Source of the DNA: Phycisphaerae bacterium | GTDB lineage: Bacteria; Planctomycetota; Phycisphaerae; UBA1845; Fen-1342 | Direction of reading: 5' to 3' | Assembly: GCA_028277645.1 (NCBI GenBank) | Contig: JANQFV010000054.1 | Coordinates: 1 to 64,000, forward strand | DNA: 64,000 nucleotides | Shown: positions 28,625 to 38,149 of the stretch, in pieces | Position numbering within the stretch: position 1 is the stretch's first letter | How the letters are laid out: each line of letters begins with the position of its first letter | The notes under the pieces: model-generated | The model's input: only the letters and a program-made list of their open reading frames with translations | What the model was told of the DNA's origin: nothing | The model's database searches: none | Program-made: the position numbers and the translations under genes

Positions 28625-30871
28625 CTACGGCACACTGGCGAGCGTCGTCATGATCACAGCGTCGTGCAAATCCACGTCGCCGTCGTTGTCGAGATCAGCG
28701 TCGGCGAATGTCCCGGACGAACATCCGCCTGAGAGGATATCCGGCCCGGCCATGCAGTTGGCGAACACATCCAGATCAGACGACTCGACGTAGCCGTTGG
28801 CGTCAAAGTCACATTCGTACAACATGCCGATCGCCACCATCATCGGTGCAATCTCTGGATTCTGCATGAACAGGTCCCAGCACAGGCCCGTACGATAGTT
28901 CTCGATCATCACCACGATCGGTCCCTGATCAATCGCGATGTGCGAGTCCGCAAACCAACTTTGCGTCGGATTGAACGCATCGACAAGACCGTACGTGCCG
29001 ACGATGTCCGGCGTGTAGTTGTCGAGCATGTAACGCAACGCTGCGATCGACTCGTCCGGCGTGAACGGCGTGGATGAGATCGCGGCGGTCGGCGTGATCG
29101 TACCGTTGTCGTTGGTCGGGCTGTGCGCCGTGTAGTACGTCGGCGGCGGCGAGTCGCTCGCGGTCAAGCCCCAGCACCAACGGTGATAGCCGGTCCACTC
29201 ATCCGGATTGTCGATACTGTAGGCTTGGTGGATCAGCGCGATGTTCCGGCTGTTCTCGAAGTAGTTGCAGTACGCATCGCGCTTGTACCGCGGATCGAAG
29301 CCGAGGTACGAATAATGCGTGAAGAAGAGCGGGCCGCCGTAGTCCGATCCCACCCAGATCGTGTGCCCGTAGAAGTCGTCGCCATTCGTATACGAGGCGT
29401 TACCGGCCCAACCATTGTGATAGCTGGACGCCGGCATTGGGTACGTCGGCGAAGCGATCGCGAGCAGGTACGTGATCATCGTCTCGTTGTACCCGCGGAT
29501 CTGCATGTTCATCGCCCACCCGACATTGGGCGACCAGTGCCAGTAGAGCACGTCGCTACCAGGCCAACGGCGATACCAGTCCCACTCGATCCCCTCCCAC
29601 ATCGTGGTCGCCCGCGAACGAATCTCGGTCTCGGTGGCGTCAACCGAGTCGAAGTACTGCCTCACTGTGAGCATGCCCTGCGCGAAGTAAGCGGTCTCCA
29701 CCAGGTCGCCACCGTCATCGTTTGGCGAGAAGGGAATCGTGGCACCGGTGGTTCCGTTGATCCAATGCGACCAGGCGCCGTGATACCGTGTCGTCTGTTC
29801 GTCCATGAAGGTAAGAATCTGCAGCACGCGCGCAGCGCCTTCGCTGCGCGTGATGTACCCGCGCTCCACGCCGACCACGATAGCCATCAGACCCATGCCC
29901 GTACCGCCCAGGGCGCACGTCTCGCTCCCGCCGCCCATGCGTTCTCGCGCCAGGCCGCTGACCGGATGGCCGAAATCCCAGAAGTAGCGGAACGTCTGGT
30001 ACTGGACCCAGTCCAGCAGCCCCTCGTCCGTAAAGCCGTCGTATTGCGCAGAGACGATCGTCGAAGGCGCGGACTCCTCGCCACTCACCACCGTCGTAAC
30101 ATAGTAGTGATAACGGGGACTGCTCGGCGAAACCGGGTCGAAGTACGGCACGTCCAGCACCGGCGTCGCCGTCACCCGCGCGTACGGGCCACCTTCGTCG
30201 TCGGCTCGGTATACGTGATACCCCTCGAGGTCGACCAGCGGCACGTCCTTCCACGTGACGGCGTTCGCCTCGCCGAACGCGATCGCGGCGACGCCGGTGG
30301 GGCCGTCGGCAGTACCGGGCTTGCGGAAACGCAGGTTATCCACATAGATCACACCGCTGGTGCTCACCAGATTCTCGAACACGAAGGCCCAGATCTGGTC
30401 GAGGCCGGTCTGTTCGCGTGAGGACACGTCGAACGAAACAGTAATCCACTCGTCCGTGCTGGTCGGAACCGCGCTGGCGGGCTGCCACGCATCCGGTGGC
30501 GACCAATTACTGCTCCAGATGCCGACGACACCCGGAACGGCACCGGCCGACGCGAGGTACACGTCAGCGAGCAACGTGTTTTGCTCGGCCAGATCGTACG
30601 TTGTGCCCGACCAGAAGTGACGGAACTCGATTTTGCGGTCGGATTCGCCGGCGACGTCCAGACGGACGATATATGCCCCATCGGTGGCGGCCGGCGCACC
30701 GCTGACGCCACCCTCCACGATGCTGACGGTCAGACCGGCATCGCCGGCGCTGGCCTCGACAGCTAGGTCGGCCTCACCAGCCTCGTAGCTCGCGAGAGGG
30801 GTGTAGACATCGGCCGCGGCCGACGAGAGGATAAGGAGTGTCAGACCTGCTGCGAACGTGCGTCGGATCAC
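28625..30871 (-). CDS. GH144 endo-beta-1,2-glucanase, second copy, with CBM-like, FnIII and dockerin-like parts
   Basis: The start is GTG at 30871 with GAGGAAGG 6 bases upstream; the longer frame to 30904 lacks a site. The 748-residue product has a signal peptide (VIRRTFAAGLTLLILSSAAA), a jelly-roll binding domain at about 25-185, a fibronectin-III segment at about 195-280 and a GH144 barrel at about 285-680. That barrel has FRYFWDFGHPVSGLARERMG, TTRYHGAWSHWINGTTG, NDNGTITPTAAISSTPF and NPTQSWFADSHIAIDQGP. A tail of Asp-rich loops (DFDANGYVESSDLD, DADLDNDGDVDLHD) resembles a type I dockerin. It differs clearly from the first copy, so it is not a recent duplicate. The two may prefer different chain lengths or locations. 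It is read from the operator promoter at 30992-31020. Confidence 0.88.
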   Translation of the reverse strand: MIRRTFAAGLTLLILSSAAADVYTPLASYEAGEADLAVEASAGDAGLTVSIVEGGVSGAPAATDGAYIVRLDVAGESDRKIEFRHFWSGTTYDLAEQNTLLADVYLASAGAVPGVVGIWSSNWSPPDAWQPASAVPTSTDEWITVSFDVSSREQTGLDQIWAFVFENLVSTSGVIYVDNLRFRKPGTADGPTGVAAIAFGEANAVTWKDVPLVDLEGYHVYRADDEGGPYARVTATPVLDVPYFDPVSPSSPRYHYYVTTVVSGEESAPSTIVSAQYDGFTDEGLLDWVQYQTFRYFWDFGHPVSGLARERMGGGSETCALGGTGMGLMAIVVGVERGYITRSEGAARVLQILTFMDEQTTRYHGAWSHWINGTTGATIPFSPNDDGGDLVETAYFAQGMLTVRQYFDSVDATETEIRSRATTMWEGIEWDWYRRWPGSDVLYWHWSPNVGWAMNMQIRGYNETMITYLLAIASPTYPMPASSYHNGWAGNASYTNGDDFYGHTIWVGSDYGGPLFFTHYSYLGFDPRYKRDAYCNYFENSRNIALIHQAYSIDNPDEWTGYHRWCWGLTASDSPPPTYYTAHSPTNDNGTITPTAAISSTPFTPDESIAALRYMLDNYTPDIVGTYGLVDAFNPTQSWFADSHIAIDQGPIVVMIENYRTGLCWDLFMQNPEIAPMMVAIGMLYECDFDANGYVESSDLDVFANCMAGPDILSGGCSSGTFADADLDNDGDVDLHDAVIMTTLASVP

Positions 30872-31251
30872 ATTGCACCTTCCTCGCCCTGTTCGACGGA
30901 GCAATCGCCCCGTCGATGTAGTATTTTACCGTGTACGGAGGCCTGACGGCGCGCACCGTTCGAGAGCCCGCTGACGTACTTCACTGTCTTGAACATAACA
31001 AGCATTGAAAGCGCTTGCAATCCCACCTCAGGATTCACGGGGATTCCCTCGGTCGGGCCGGTCAGCAGGCGGCGGCGCGGACGAGTAAACAGTTACCAGA
31101 TGCGGTTGAAGACCCCATAATACTTCCACGAAAGCTCGGGGGGGTCACCTCCAGCCGAGTTGCTTGTCAACGCATGGGTGTGGGAACAGTCGCGTGCCTA
31201 CGTTGGCACCGATTTTCTGTTCGCGGGACACAATGCATAGAGAGTGGAACC
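30872..31251. other. divergent control region
   Basis: These 380 bases lie between the second GH144 gene and the plus-strand binding-protein run. They hold the operator promoter listed at 30992-31020. The open frame that starts at 31015 on the plus strand is not taken as coding before 31252. No separate plus-strand promoter was found. Confidence 0.6.
30992..31020 (-). promoter_or_regulatory. promoter with LacI-type operator for the second GH144 gene
   Basis: On the minus strand TTGCAA (31020-31015), 17 bases, TATGTT (30997-30992). The operator TGAAAGCGCTTGCA (31006-31019) overlaps the -35 and spacer exactly as at the GH94 and symporter promoters. Confidence 0.65.
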
Positions 31252-33147
31252 ATGAGACGAATTGTGTGGATGTGTGTCGGTGTTCTGGGATGCCTGGCGG
31301 TAGGAGGCGGGACCGCACACGCTGACTACCAGTGGATTTCCGAGGTGGAAGTGGAGTGGACGATCGATCCAGACCACGAGATCGTAGGCCCCGTTGTATG
31401 CTGTGCGATCGCCATGGTGTTCGGAATCAACTTCAAAGAGCGCTGTGACGATTGCGACAACTGCTATCTTGACGGCTATTGTCTTAACTTGCACCACGAC
31501 GCGGACTGCAACATCAATGGTGCTTTCGCGAGTGCTGGGCAGTGGGACAACCACTGCGGAGGAGGGCCTGGATGGTGTGATTTCGACTGCTCACACGAAG
31601 GTTACGCTGAAACCCTGGCGACGACGACATCTCTGCGTTCCGCCTACGGCATACAGAGCTGTGAGTGGTTGTGTCCGTGTGACATGGGGGCTGTAGGTAG
31701 CGTATCGTGCGCTACTTCAGCCACGTGCTCGTTCAATGTTCAGCCGATCAGTCCACTTGCGCCCCCTCCGCTCCGGAGCAGCGCTTGGACAGCCGAGGCT
31801 ACGGTGACGTTCCAGGAGCCATCAGCGCCCGATGAGAAGCTTCATCGCGCAGTCGCGCTCATCCCCGGTGATGGCTGCGGGCTCTGGTACAATGATCGTT
31901 TCTGTGTCTCCAGTAATAGCAATGTCGCATACGAAGGCTCCCTGGGTGATGAGGAGAACCTCGCATTTTCCGTGTCCGACCCCAACGACACGTGGATATT
32001 TGTTGACCTACAAACAACCGTACCCGCCGACGTGAGCATCGCACGCATCGTCCTGGTCAACGCGCCCGATCCCGCTGAAACGGGGGTTATATACTTCGAC
32101 GACGCCCACGCCGGCGTGAGCGCCAATCCGAACGACAATCTGCTTATAAACAACAGCTTCGAGACCGGGTCCGGCGTTCCGGACGGTTGGACCGCCTTAG
32201 GCGAAGCAACGAAGGATTGCTTCAACGCGCACCGCACGGGCTACTGCAGCGCCCTTACAGAGGGGACAACCCTCGCAGGGATGTACCAGCCGATTAGCGT
32301 GACGCCAAGCCAGAACCTGTACGTTAGCGCGTGGGTGCAAACGCCCTGGTTTGGTCCGATCACTGGCCCCGCAACGGTAGCCGGCGTCAGAGTGGAATGG
32401 TGGAATGTCGACGAAGCCGGTTGGTACGGTACGTTGAGCACGGAGGGAGGGGCCGGAGAGACGACGATCTCACTTGATAGAGCCGATTTCGACGACGCGC
32501 GCATGGACGTGTCGGGGTACCTGTCGCTGGACACAGAAGGACGTTTTAATGAGCTCGACGTCGCCGCGCTCGAGACGCTCTTGGGATCTACGACGGCAGA
32601 CGATCTGGACCGGTGGGACTTTGACGCTAGCGGTGTAATCGACACAGCCGACGTGGATTACCTGCAGCGCCTGGTGGATGAACAGTTCGACTCAGGGGTG
32701 CTAGGCGATCTCGACGCGGACAGCGCGCTGACGTGTGCCGACGTTCTTCTGATGGTTCCGTTCGCCGAAGTGGTCATCGGTGATCCGGCGTACCGCATCG
32801 AACTCGATGCAGACCTGGACGGCGACATGGACGCGACCGACGAAGCCGCGATCATGTCGCACTTCTCCGCCAAGGACTGCACCGGCAACGGCATTCCGGA
32901 CCAGTGTGAATACCTGACGGGCGACGCGGACTGCAACGGCGAGATCAACTTCGGCGAGATCAACGCGTTCGTGGATTACCTCACTGATCCAGTTGCCTGG
33001 CAACAGGCCCATCCGGACTGTTCGCCGCTGGTCTGCGATGCCAACTGTGATTGCTCGGCCGATTTCGACGACATCAATGCCTTCGTGGACCTCCTGAGTG
33101 ACTACGAGGCGTGGGCACAGCAGTATCCCGACTGCGCCCAGCCCTGA
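31252..33147 (+). CDS. secreted Cys-rich binding protein with dockerin-like tails
   Basis: This 631-residue exported protein starts MRRIVWMCVGVLGCLAVGGG with a GAGAGTGG-like site. The first 200 residues are rich in Cys and His. Residues about 185-385 contain a CBM4/9-like module (ENLAFSVSDPNDTWIFVDL through VIYFDDAHAGV) that is closely related to one in the product of 35193-36947. Calcium-loop-like repeats follow (DFDASGVIDTADVDYL, DADLDGDMDATDEA). Then comes the planctomycete-type CTGNGIPDQCE, and two DINAFVD halves close the protein. No catalytic motif was seen. It leads the second plus-strand run, downstream of an operator region, and probably binds glycan or joins a surface complex. Confidence 0.75.
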   Translation: MRRIVWMCVGVLGCLAVGGGTAHADYQWISEVEVEWTIDPDHEIVGPVVCCAIAMVFGINFKERCDDCDNCYLDGYCLNLHHDADCNINGAFASAGQWDNHCGGGPGWCDFDCSHEGYAETLATTTSLRSAYGIQSCEWLCPCDMGAVGSVSCATSATCSFNVQPISPLAPPPLRSSAWTAEATVTFQEPSAPDEKLHRAVALIPGDGCGLWYNDRFCVSSNSNVAYEGSLGDEENLAFSVSDPNDTWIFVDLQTTVPADVSIARIVLVNAPDPAETGVIYFDDAHAGVSANPNDNLLINNSFETGSGVPDGWTALGEATKDCFNAHRTGYCSALTEGTTLAGMYQPISVTPSQNLYVSAWVQTPWFGPITGPATVAGVRVEWWNVDEAGWYGTLSTEGGAGETTISLDRADFDDARMDVSGYLSLDTEGRFNELDVAALETLLGSTTADDLDRWDFDASGVIDTADVDYLQRLVDEQFDSGVLGDLDADSALTCADVLLMVPFAEVVIGDPAYRIELDADLDGDMDATDEAAIMSHFSAKDCTGNGIPDQCEYLTGDADCNGEINFGEINAFVDYLTDPVAWQQAHPDCSPLVCDANCDCSADFDDINAFVDLLSDYEAWAQQYPDCAQP

Positions 33148-33168
33148 CGGGATCTGAACCTCAATTTG

Positions 33169-33209
33169 AGCCGGGTGAGCTCCGTATTATCAGACTCGCC
33201 CGGCTTCTC
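33169..33209 (+). terminator. candidate intrinsic terminator
   Basis: AGCCGGGTGAG (33169-33179) pairs with CTCGCCCGGCT (33195-33205), with one G-T pair and a 15-base loop, just after a stop codon. The following T-run is short, so termination may be partial. Confidence 0.45.
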
Positions 33210-33272
33210 CCGGAAGAATGCCGCCGACACTCTGTCTCGATACTGCGACAGAGGATTTGGCGCATCAAGCCA

Positions 33273-33310
33273 TGAAAGCGCTTGCAACGCCGAATTTCCC
33301 GCGGTATACT
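33273..33310 (+). promoter_or_regulatory. promoter with LacI-type operator for the PEP-CTERM/pseudopilin genes
   Basis: TTGCAA (33282-33287), 17 bases, TATACT (33305-33310). The operator TGAAAGCGCTTGCA (33273-33286) overlaps the -35 from the upstream side, the reverse of the geometry at the other three promoters. Confidence 0.65.
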
Positions 33311-33404
33311 CCCTATGGTGCTACAGAAAGCGGGATCATTCCGGTTCTCTCCGGGGCCCGCGCTTCCCGTTCATGTCGCAATCTACGAACTAGGAGGAAG
33401 GAAA

Positions 33405-34211
33405 ATGCGGACAACCAATCGTGCCGTGTTGGCGGCGGCCGTTGCATTTCTGACCGGCAGCATGGCGCTAGCCACGCCACTGATCGACAGCGCCGTCATC
33501 AACGAGCGCATCTGGAACGACGACTCTGATTCCGTCCTGACTACCGTCAACACGTATCCCGGTTACATCTCGATCTTCGATGACCAACTGGATGGTGATG
33601 GTGCCGGCGGCGAGTTCGCCAACCTGCACACGTTCCGCCTGTCGGCCAACGGCGGCATCAGCGAGGCCGTGTTCGCCAACGGCGATGCCTTTGACTTCTT
33701 CTCCGACGTCACGATCTCCGGCAACGGCAACGGCGAGGGCGGCCTGAACGTCTCGCCCTGGTGGTCGCAGCAGTCCGACGGCCGCTTCCAGGTTCGCACC
33801 AGCGATGGCGAGGTGGCCTGCTTCGGTGGTCGCCTGCCGTTCTACAGCTTCACGGGGAGCCAGAGCGTCACGTACACCAAGGGCACGACCGTACGCATGG
33901 GCGTCATCTACCGCCCGAACAGCCTGTCGATGGCAGACCCGGCCACCATCGAATACATCTATGACGACGGCACCGTCTACACCAGCGGCGCGCTGGCGTT
34001 CGACGAGGGCAACCCCGGCGAAGACCCACCCTACGGCCTGTGGGGCATGTTGAACGACGCCCGCGTGGGCGGTTTCGGACAGTTCCTGATCGACGTCGGC
34101 AACCCCGCCAACAACGTTCAGATCGAATTTGAGAACATGACGTTTGTGCCGGAGCCGGCGGGCCTGGCGCTGCTGGCGTGTGTGGGGCTGCTGGTCTTGC
34201 GTCGCCGATAA
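33405..34211 (+). CDS. PEP-CTERM sorting domain protein
   Basis: The start at 33405 has a strong AGGAGGAAGG site; the frame is open to 33282 without one. The 268-residue product has a signal peptide (about 1-23, ending MALATPLID) and one beta-rich domain of about 220 residues ([51 protein letters not shown]). It ends in the PEP-CTERM tail [21 protein letters not shown]. It should be held at the cell envelope by exosortase processing. It is followed by a pseudopilin gene, the reverse order of the pair at 10.6-14.5 kb. The ligand is unknown. Confidence 0.85.
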   Translation: MRTTNRAVLAAAVAFLTGSMALATPLIDSAVINERIWNDDSDSVLTTVNTYPGYISIFDDQLDGDGAGGEFANLHTFRLSANGGISEAVFANGDAFDFFSDVTISGNGNGEGGLNVSPWWSQQSDGRFQVRTSDGEVACFGGRLPFYSFTGSQSVTYTKGTTVRMGVIYRPNSLSMADPATIEYIYDDGTVYTSGALAFDEGNPGEDPPYGLWGMLNDARVGGFGQFLIDVGNPANNVQIEFENMTFVPEPAGLALLACVGLLVLRRR

Positions 34212-34258
34212 GCTCAATAGCAGGAGTGGACCCGGGACGGACAGGAGGTCAGACAGAC

Positions 34259-35104
34259 ATGCGGTACACGCTTCTTCAAAGACAGAAACAGTACCACCGT
34301 CACGGGTTCACTCTGATCGAGCTGCTGGTCGTGGTCGCGATCATTGCGCTGCTGATCTCGATCCTGTTGCCGGCGCTGAGCAACGCGAAGAACACCGCCA
34401 AGGATGCGGTGTGTGCGTCGAATCTTCGACAGCTCGGCCTGGCGACCGAGTATTACGTTCAGGACGAAAACGGACGAATCCCGTACATCGCGGCGGAAAT
34501 CAAGGCCGGCGGCCGCGTCTTCTACCAGTACCACCAGATCTTCAACTTCTGGAAGTACGTCAAAGAGATGGATGTCTATCGCTGCCCGCGTGCGTTCGGC
34601 GTCAACTCGATCGAGCAGATTGACAGCGACCCGACCGTAAACGGACACTACGTAGCTCTAAGGGCTGACCCCCGCTTCAACAAAGCCTACAAGGATGGCT
34701 GGTGGGTCGACATCGAGCTGACTACAAGCCCCACAGTCCCACAGATCTACACCGATTACTGGCAAACTGACTGGCAAGCTGAGGAAGGCCAGGAGGCCCA
34801 CGACAACGCCGACTTGCCTGTCCCGGCCGTCGGCGGAAACGTCTATAGCAAGATTCCTAATCCACAGTACGCCGTTCTAATGACAGATGCCGGTTGGTGG
34901 TTGGACGCAGATGAGCTACGGCACAGCGGCGCAGGCCAGTTCCTGTTCCTCGACGCCAGCGTACGCAAGATCAAGCGGTTGAACTATCTCGACCCGAACG
35001 ATCCGGATCCGCCAGCGCCCCGACACGACGCCGATCCGTACGACTGCTTTCCGTTTTACGCTTGGGGACTGAGCAAGAACGGCATCGACGGCACGGGCGA
35101 CTAG
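34259..35104 (+). CDS. pseudopilin-like protein with prepilin N-terminus
   Basis: This 281-residue protein has AGGAGG upstream of the ATG at 34259. The leader [16 protein letters not shown] is followed by [20 protein letters not shown], the prepilin cleavage and methylation segment. The head domain includes [20 protein letters not shown] and a C-terminal [15 protein letters not shown], close to the H-X9-DG class. It is a paralogue of the protein at 10591-11388, with the same helix but a divergent head. It lies between a PEP-CTERM gene and a CBM gene in one orientation, so the same transcript is likely. Confidence 0.85.
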   Translation: MRYTLLQRQKQYHRHGFTLIELLVVVAIIALLISILLPALSNAKNTAKDAVCASNLRQLGLATEYYVQDENGRIPYIAAEIKAGGRVFYQYHQIFNFWKYVKEMDVYRCPRAFGVNSIEQIDSDPTVNGHYVALRADPRFNKAYKDGWWVDIELTTSPTVPQIYTDYWQTDWQAEEGQEAHDNADLPVPAVGGNVYSKIPNPQYAVLMTDAGWWLDADELRHSGAGQFLFLDASVRKIKRLNYLDPNDPDPPAPRHDADPYDCFPFYAWGLSKNGIDGTGD

Positions 35105-35192
35105 CCGTAAGCCGCCGCTGAAACAAGACTGTTTCGCAACGTGGGCGCCGTCCTTGCGCGGCGCCGCTAGATTAACCAAGAAAGGTAGTCAC

Positions 35193-36947
35193 ATGAGCGC
35201 CCGCAGGATCGTGTTGGTGCTATCGGTAGGCGCACTGCTCTGCGCGCCGGGGCTGGTCAACGCGCGACAGAACATCGTGCTCAACGGCAGTATGGAGCTC
35301 GGTCCCGGTGCCGGATCGATCGATCCGCAGGTGCCGGCCGACTGGGACGAGTTCGGCATCAACGTCGAACGCTCCCCCACGGTCAATCACACGCCCTCCG
35401 GCGGCTGGGCCCTGAAGGCCTTCGGCGACGGCGACGGATCGTTCGCCGGCGCGTCGCAGATCGTCAGCGGCGTCTCACCGGGCCAGAGCGTCACCGCCAG
35501 CGTGTGGCTGCACACCCCCTCGTTTGACAAGCTCGGCGGCACCGGCGAGGCCGGCCTCGTGTTCGAGTTCCTCGATTTCTTCGGCGGGACGATCTCGCTG
35601 CATGACGACTACGCACTCACCGCAGCATCCGCCGCGGACACCTGGATCGAGGCGACGGTCGGACCGCTGACGGCCCCGACCGGCACGATCGAGGTCCGCG
35701 TGGCGTGCAGACTGCAATGGTCGGGCGCCATCAGCGGCGCGGCCTATTGGGACGATGCCCAGCTCTCGATCGACGGCGGCGGCAACGCGCTGCTCAACGG
35801 CGACTTCGAAGAGGCGGGCGTTGGCACGGGACAGTCCCCGCTGGGTATCGACGACTGGACCGGCTTTGAAGACCAGGAGAAGTCGGACGCCGAAGCGCTG
35901 TTCGGCGACTACAGCCTCAAGCTCGGCGTGACCGGGGCGTACAACGGCCTGTGGCAGAACATGGCCGAGCTCAGCCCCAACGAGAACATCGTGCTACGGG
36001 CGTGGGCGATGAATCCCTCGACGGATCCGCTGCAAGAAACTTCCCGGGCCGGAATCAAGCTCGAGTTCGACCCGGCGGTCAATGTGCCCCCGCCCGAGGA
36101 GAACCTCGCGTTCAGCGTCGCCGATCCGAACGACACGTGGGTGCTAGTTGATCTGACGACGACCGTGCCGGCTGAGGCAGCCGTCGCGCGCATTGTACCG
36201 ATCGCGGTTGCCGACCCGGCAGAGACGGGCGTGATCTACTTCGATGACGCCCATGCGGGAGCCACGGCTGACCCGAACGACAATCTGCTTGCCAACAGTA
36301 GCTTCGAAGACGGGATTTCGGTGCCGGACAATTGGAGCGTCTTTGGCACGGCAGCCAAGGATTGCCTCCTCGTGTACCGAACAGGCGACTGCAGCGTTTT
36401 CACTGAGGGCAACTCCGTCGCCGGCGTGTTCCAGGAGATCGCCGTCACCCCGGGCCAGAACCTGTACATCAGCGTGTGGGTCTACACGCCGTCGTTCAAT
36501 CCCATCACCGGCGCGAACACGGTCGCCGGCATTAAGGTCGAGTGGGCCGCCGGCGGCGTGCCCGACGATATCGATATTGGGCCGGGCAATAAGATCGACG
36601 ACACGACCCCCGTCGACACCTGGACGCTGCTCACCATCGACTACACGATGGGGCCGGATGAGAGCGCTCTGGCACGGTTCACCAACCTGTCCATCCGCGG
36701 TACGGCCCAGTCCGGCAGCGCCTACTTCGACGGCTGCGAGGCGGTCATCACCAATCGCTTCGACGGCACGGACGTGGACGGCGACTTCGACGAGGACATG
36801 ATCGACGGCGTCTGGTTCCAACGCACCTTCAACGGCGCCGGCGCCGGCACGCTGCTGTTCAACGGCCTCACGTTCGACCACGACGACGATAACGACGTCG
36901 ACATGGATGACTACGATTACTTCGAGCCGCGCATGACTGGTCCTTAG
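35193..36947 (+). CDS. secreted protein with three CBM4/9-like modules
   Basis: The start at 35193 has an AAAGG site. The 584-residue protein has a signal peptide ending near VNARQNIVLNGSMELG. Three jelly-roll modules in tandem begin at about residues 25, 205 and 365, each opening with an N-G-S-M-E or N-S-S-F-E-D motif. Segment 310-450 is nearly the same as part of the protein at 31252-33147. The tail has DGTDVDGDFDEDMIDG and DHDDDNDVDMDDYDYF, calcium-loop-like. There is no catalytic site. Probable role: carbohydrate binding next to the locus enzymes. Confidence 0.75.
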   Translation: MSARRIVLVLSVGALLCAPGLVNARQNIVLNGSMELGPGAGSIDPQVPADWDEFGINVERSPTVNHTPSGGWALKAFGDGDGSFAGASQIVSGVSPGQSVTASVWLHTPSFDKLGGTGEAGLVFEFLDFFGGTISLHDDYALTAASAADTWIEATVGPLTAPTGTIEVRVACRLQWSGAISGAAYWDDAQLSIDGGGNALLNGDFEEAGVGTGQSPLGIDDWTGFEDQEKSDAEALFGDYSLKLGVTGAYNGLWQNMAELSPNENIVLRAWAMNPSTDPLQETSRAGIKLEFDPAVNVPPPEENLAFSVADPNDTWVLVDLTTTVPAEAAVARIVPIAVADPAETGVIYFDDAHAGATADPNDNLLANSSFEDGISVPDNWSVFGTAAKDCLLVYRTGDCSVFTEGNSVAGVFQEIAVTPGQNLYISVWVYTPSFNPITGANTVAGIKVEWAAGGVPDDIDIGPGNKIDDTTPVDTWTLLTIDYTMGPDESALARFTNLSIRGTAQSGSAYFDGCEAVITNRFDGTDVDGDFDEDMIDGVWFQRTFNGAGAGTLLFNGLTFDHDDDNDVDMDDYDYFEPRMTGP

Positions 36948-37015
36948 GCCTGCGGGATTGCATCGGCGTACGCAAAAGACCATAATCAGAAGAACCAGCA
37001 ATGACGGAGATAAAG

Positions 37016-37915
37016 ATGCAAGCTCGACCTCGACACGCGCTCTGGACCCTGGCGGCACTGTGTGCGACATCAGCAGCGTTTGCGGCCGGCACGGTCACGC
37101 TCACTCTCGAATCGACTCAAGACGGCCAGACCGTCTCGGCCGGTGCGACCATCGACTGGACCATCAAGGTGCAGGTCTCGACGGGCGACAATCTAGGATT
37201 GGCCGCGGTCGCGACCGATCTGGTACACGATGCCAATAACCCCGCGACGTTCGATATTCCGCCGGCGGATATCGGCAGCATCGACGCGACGATGCAGCAG
37301 TTCAGCCGCCCGCTGGGTATTGCCAATCCCGGTGAAGGCGGCGCGAGCACCGGCTACATCGGTGTGCAGCGCGGCAACAGCGGCGAGATGATTCTCAAGC
37401 AGATCGGTGGCGCGGTGAATTCTTTCGGCGTTGCGGGCACCGTGATGGGCACTGACCCAACCGTGCCGCCGGGCGTCGGCCAGAGCGGTGCGCAAATCGT
37501 CGCGTCGGGTTCGTTCCTCGCGCCGTCCACGGCGGGCACGTACACGTTCCGTCTCGATAACGCTGTGGTGAACGTCTTCGACGCCATCAATTCACCGCCG
37601 AACTTCTCGCCGGTGAGTGCGGCGACGGTCGACATGACCGGTGGTTCTTTCTCGTTTACGGTCGGTGGCCCGGCCATCTGTCTGGGTGATCTGGACTGCG
37701 ACGGCGAAGTTGGCTTCGGCGACATCAACCCGTTCGTCGACCTGTTGGTGGGTGGCTACGCGGCGTGGCAGGCACTGTACCCCGGCTGCCCGGGTGAGAA
37801 CGGCGATCTGAACGAGAACGGCGATTACGGCCAGGACGGCTCGGCGGACTTCGGCGACATCAACCCGTTCGTCGATCTGTTGACCGGCGGCGGCGTTCCG
37901 ATCCCTTGCAACTAG
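37016..37915 (+). CDS. secreted cohesin-like domain protein with doubled dockerin-like tail
   Basis: The start is the ATG at 37016, which has GGAG 6 bases upstream; the ATG at 37001 is in frame without a site. The 299-residue product has a signal peptide ending near AAFAAGTVTLTLES. Residues 30-215 are one beta-sandwich whose opening (VTLTLES, VSAGATIDWTIKVQVS, LGLAAVATDLVHD) recalls cohesin or other bacterial Ig-like folds. The likeness is structural impression only. The C-terminal 70 residues hold GDLDCDGEVGFGDINPFVDL and ADFGDINPFVDLL. The protein is small and has no enzyme motif, so a scaffold or adaptor role is possible. Confidence 0.7.
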   Translation: MQARPRHALWTLAALCATSAAFAAGTVTLTLESTQDGQTVSAGATIDWTIKVQVSTGDNLGLAAVATDLVHDANNPATFDIPPADIGSIDATMQQFSRPLGIANPGEGGASTGYIGVQRGNSGEMILKQIGGAVNSFGVAGTVMGTDPTVPPGVGQSGAQIVASGSFLAPSTAGTYTFRLDNAVVNVFDAINSPPNFSPVSAATVDMTGGSFSFTVGGPAICLGDLDCDGEVGFGDINPFVDLLVGGYAAWQALYPGCPGENGDLNENGDYGQDGSADFGDINPFVDLLTGGGVPIPCN

Positions 37916-38149
37916 CGACGCCTGGCGAACCGAAACGAACTACGACAGTTCACGGATGACCCGCGGCGAGCGTAGGCCTTGTGCTTCGCTCGCCGCGTTC
38001 TTGCGCGCCGGGTTGCGGTCGGCGTAATTTGTTCCGGTCCGCCGCGACTTGACGCGTTCCCACCACCCTGTTGTCATGGCCGAGTTCCATTCCAGACGAC
38101 AGATGAAGCCTGACGGCTTCTCTGCCAGTGATTCGGAGAGGCACACACC

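Noticed and set aside
29123..30421. Plus-strand open frame of 432 codons
   Set aside because: Shadow of the second GH144 gene, no start signal.
31015..31251. N-terminal extension of the 31252 gene
   Set aside because: It would begin inside the operator at 31006-31019 and lacks a ribosome binding site; the signal peptide starts at 31252.
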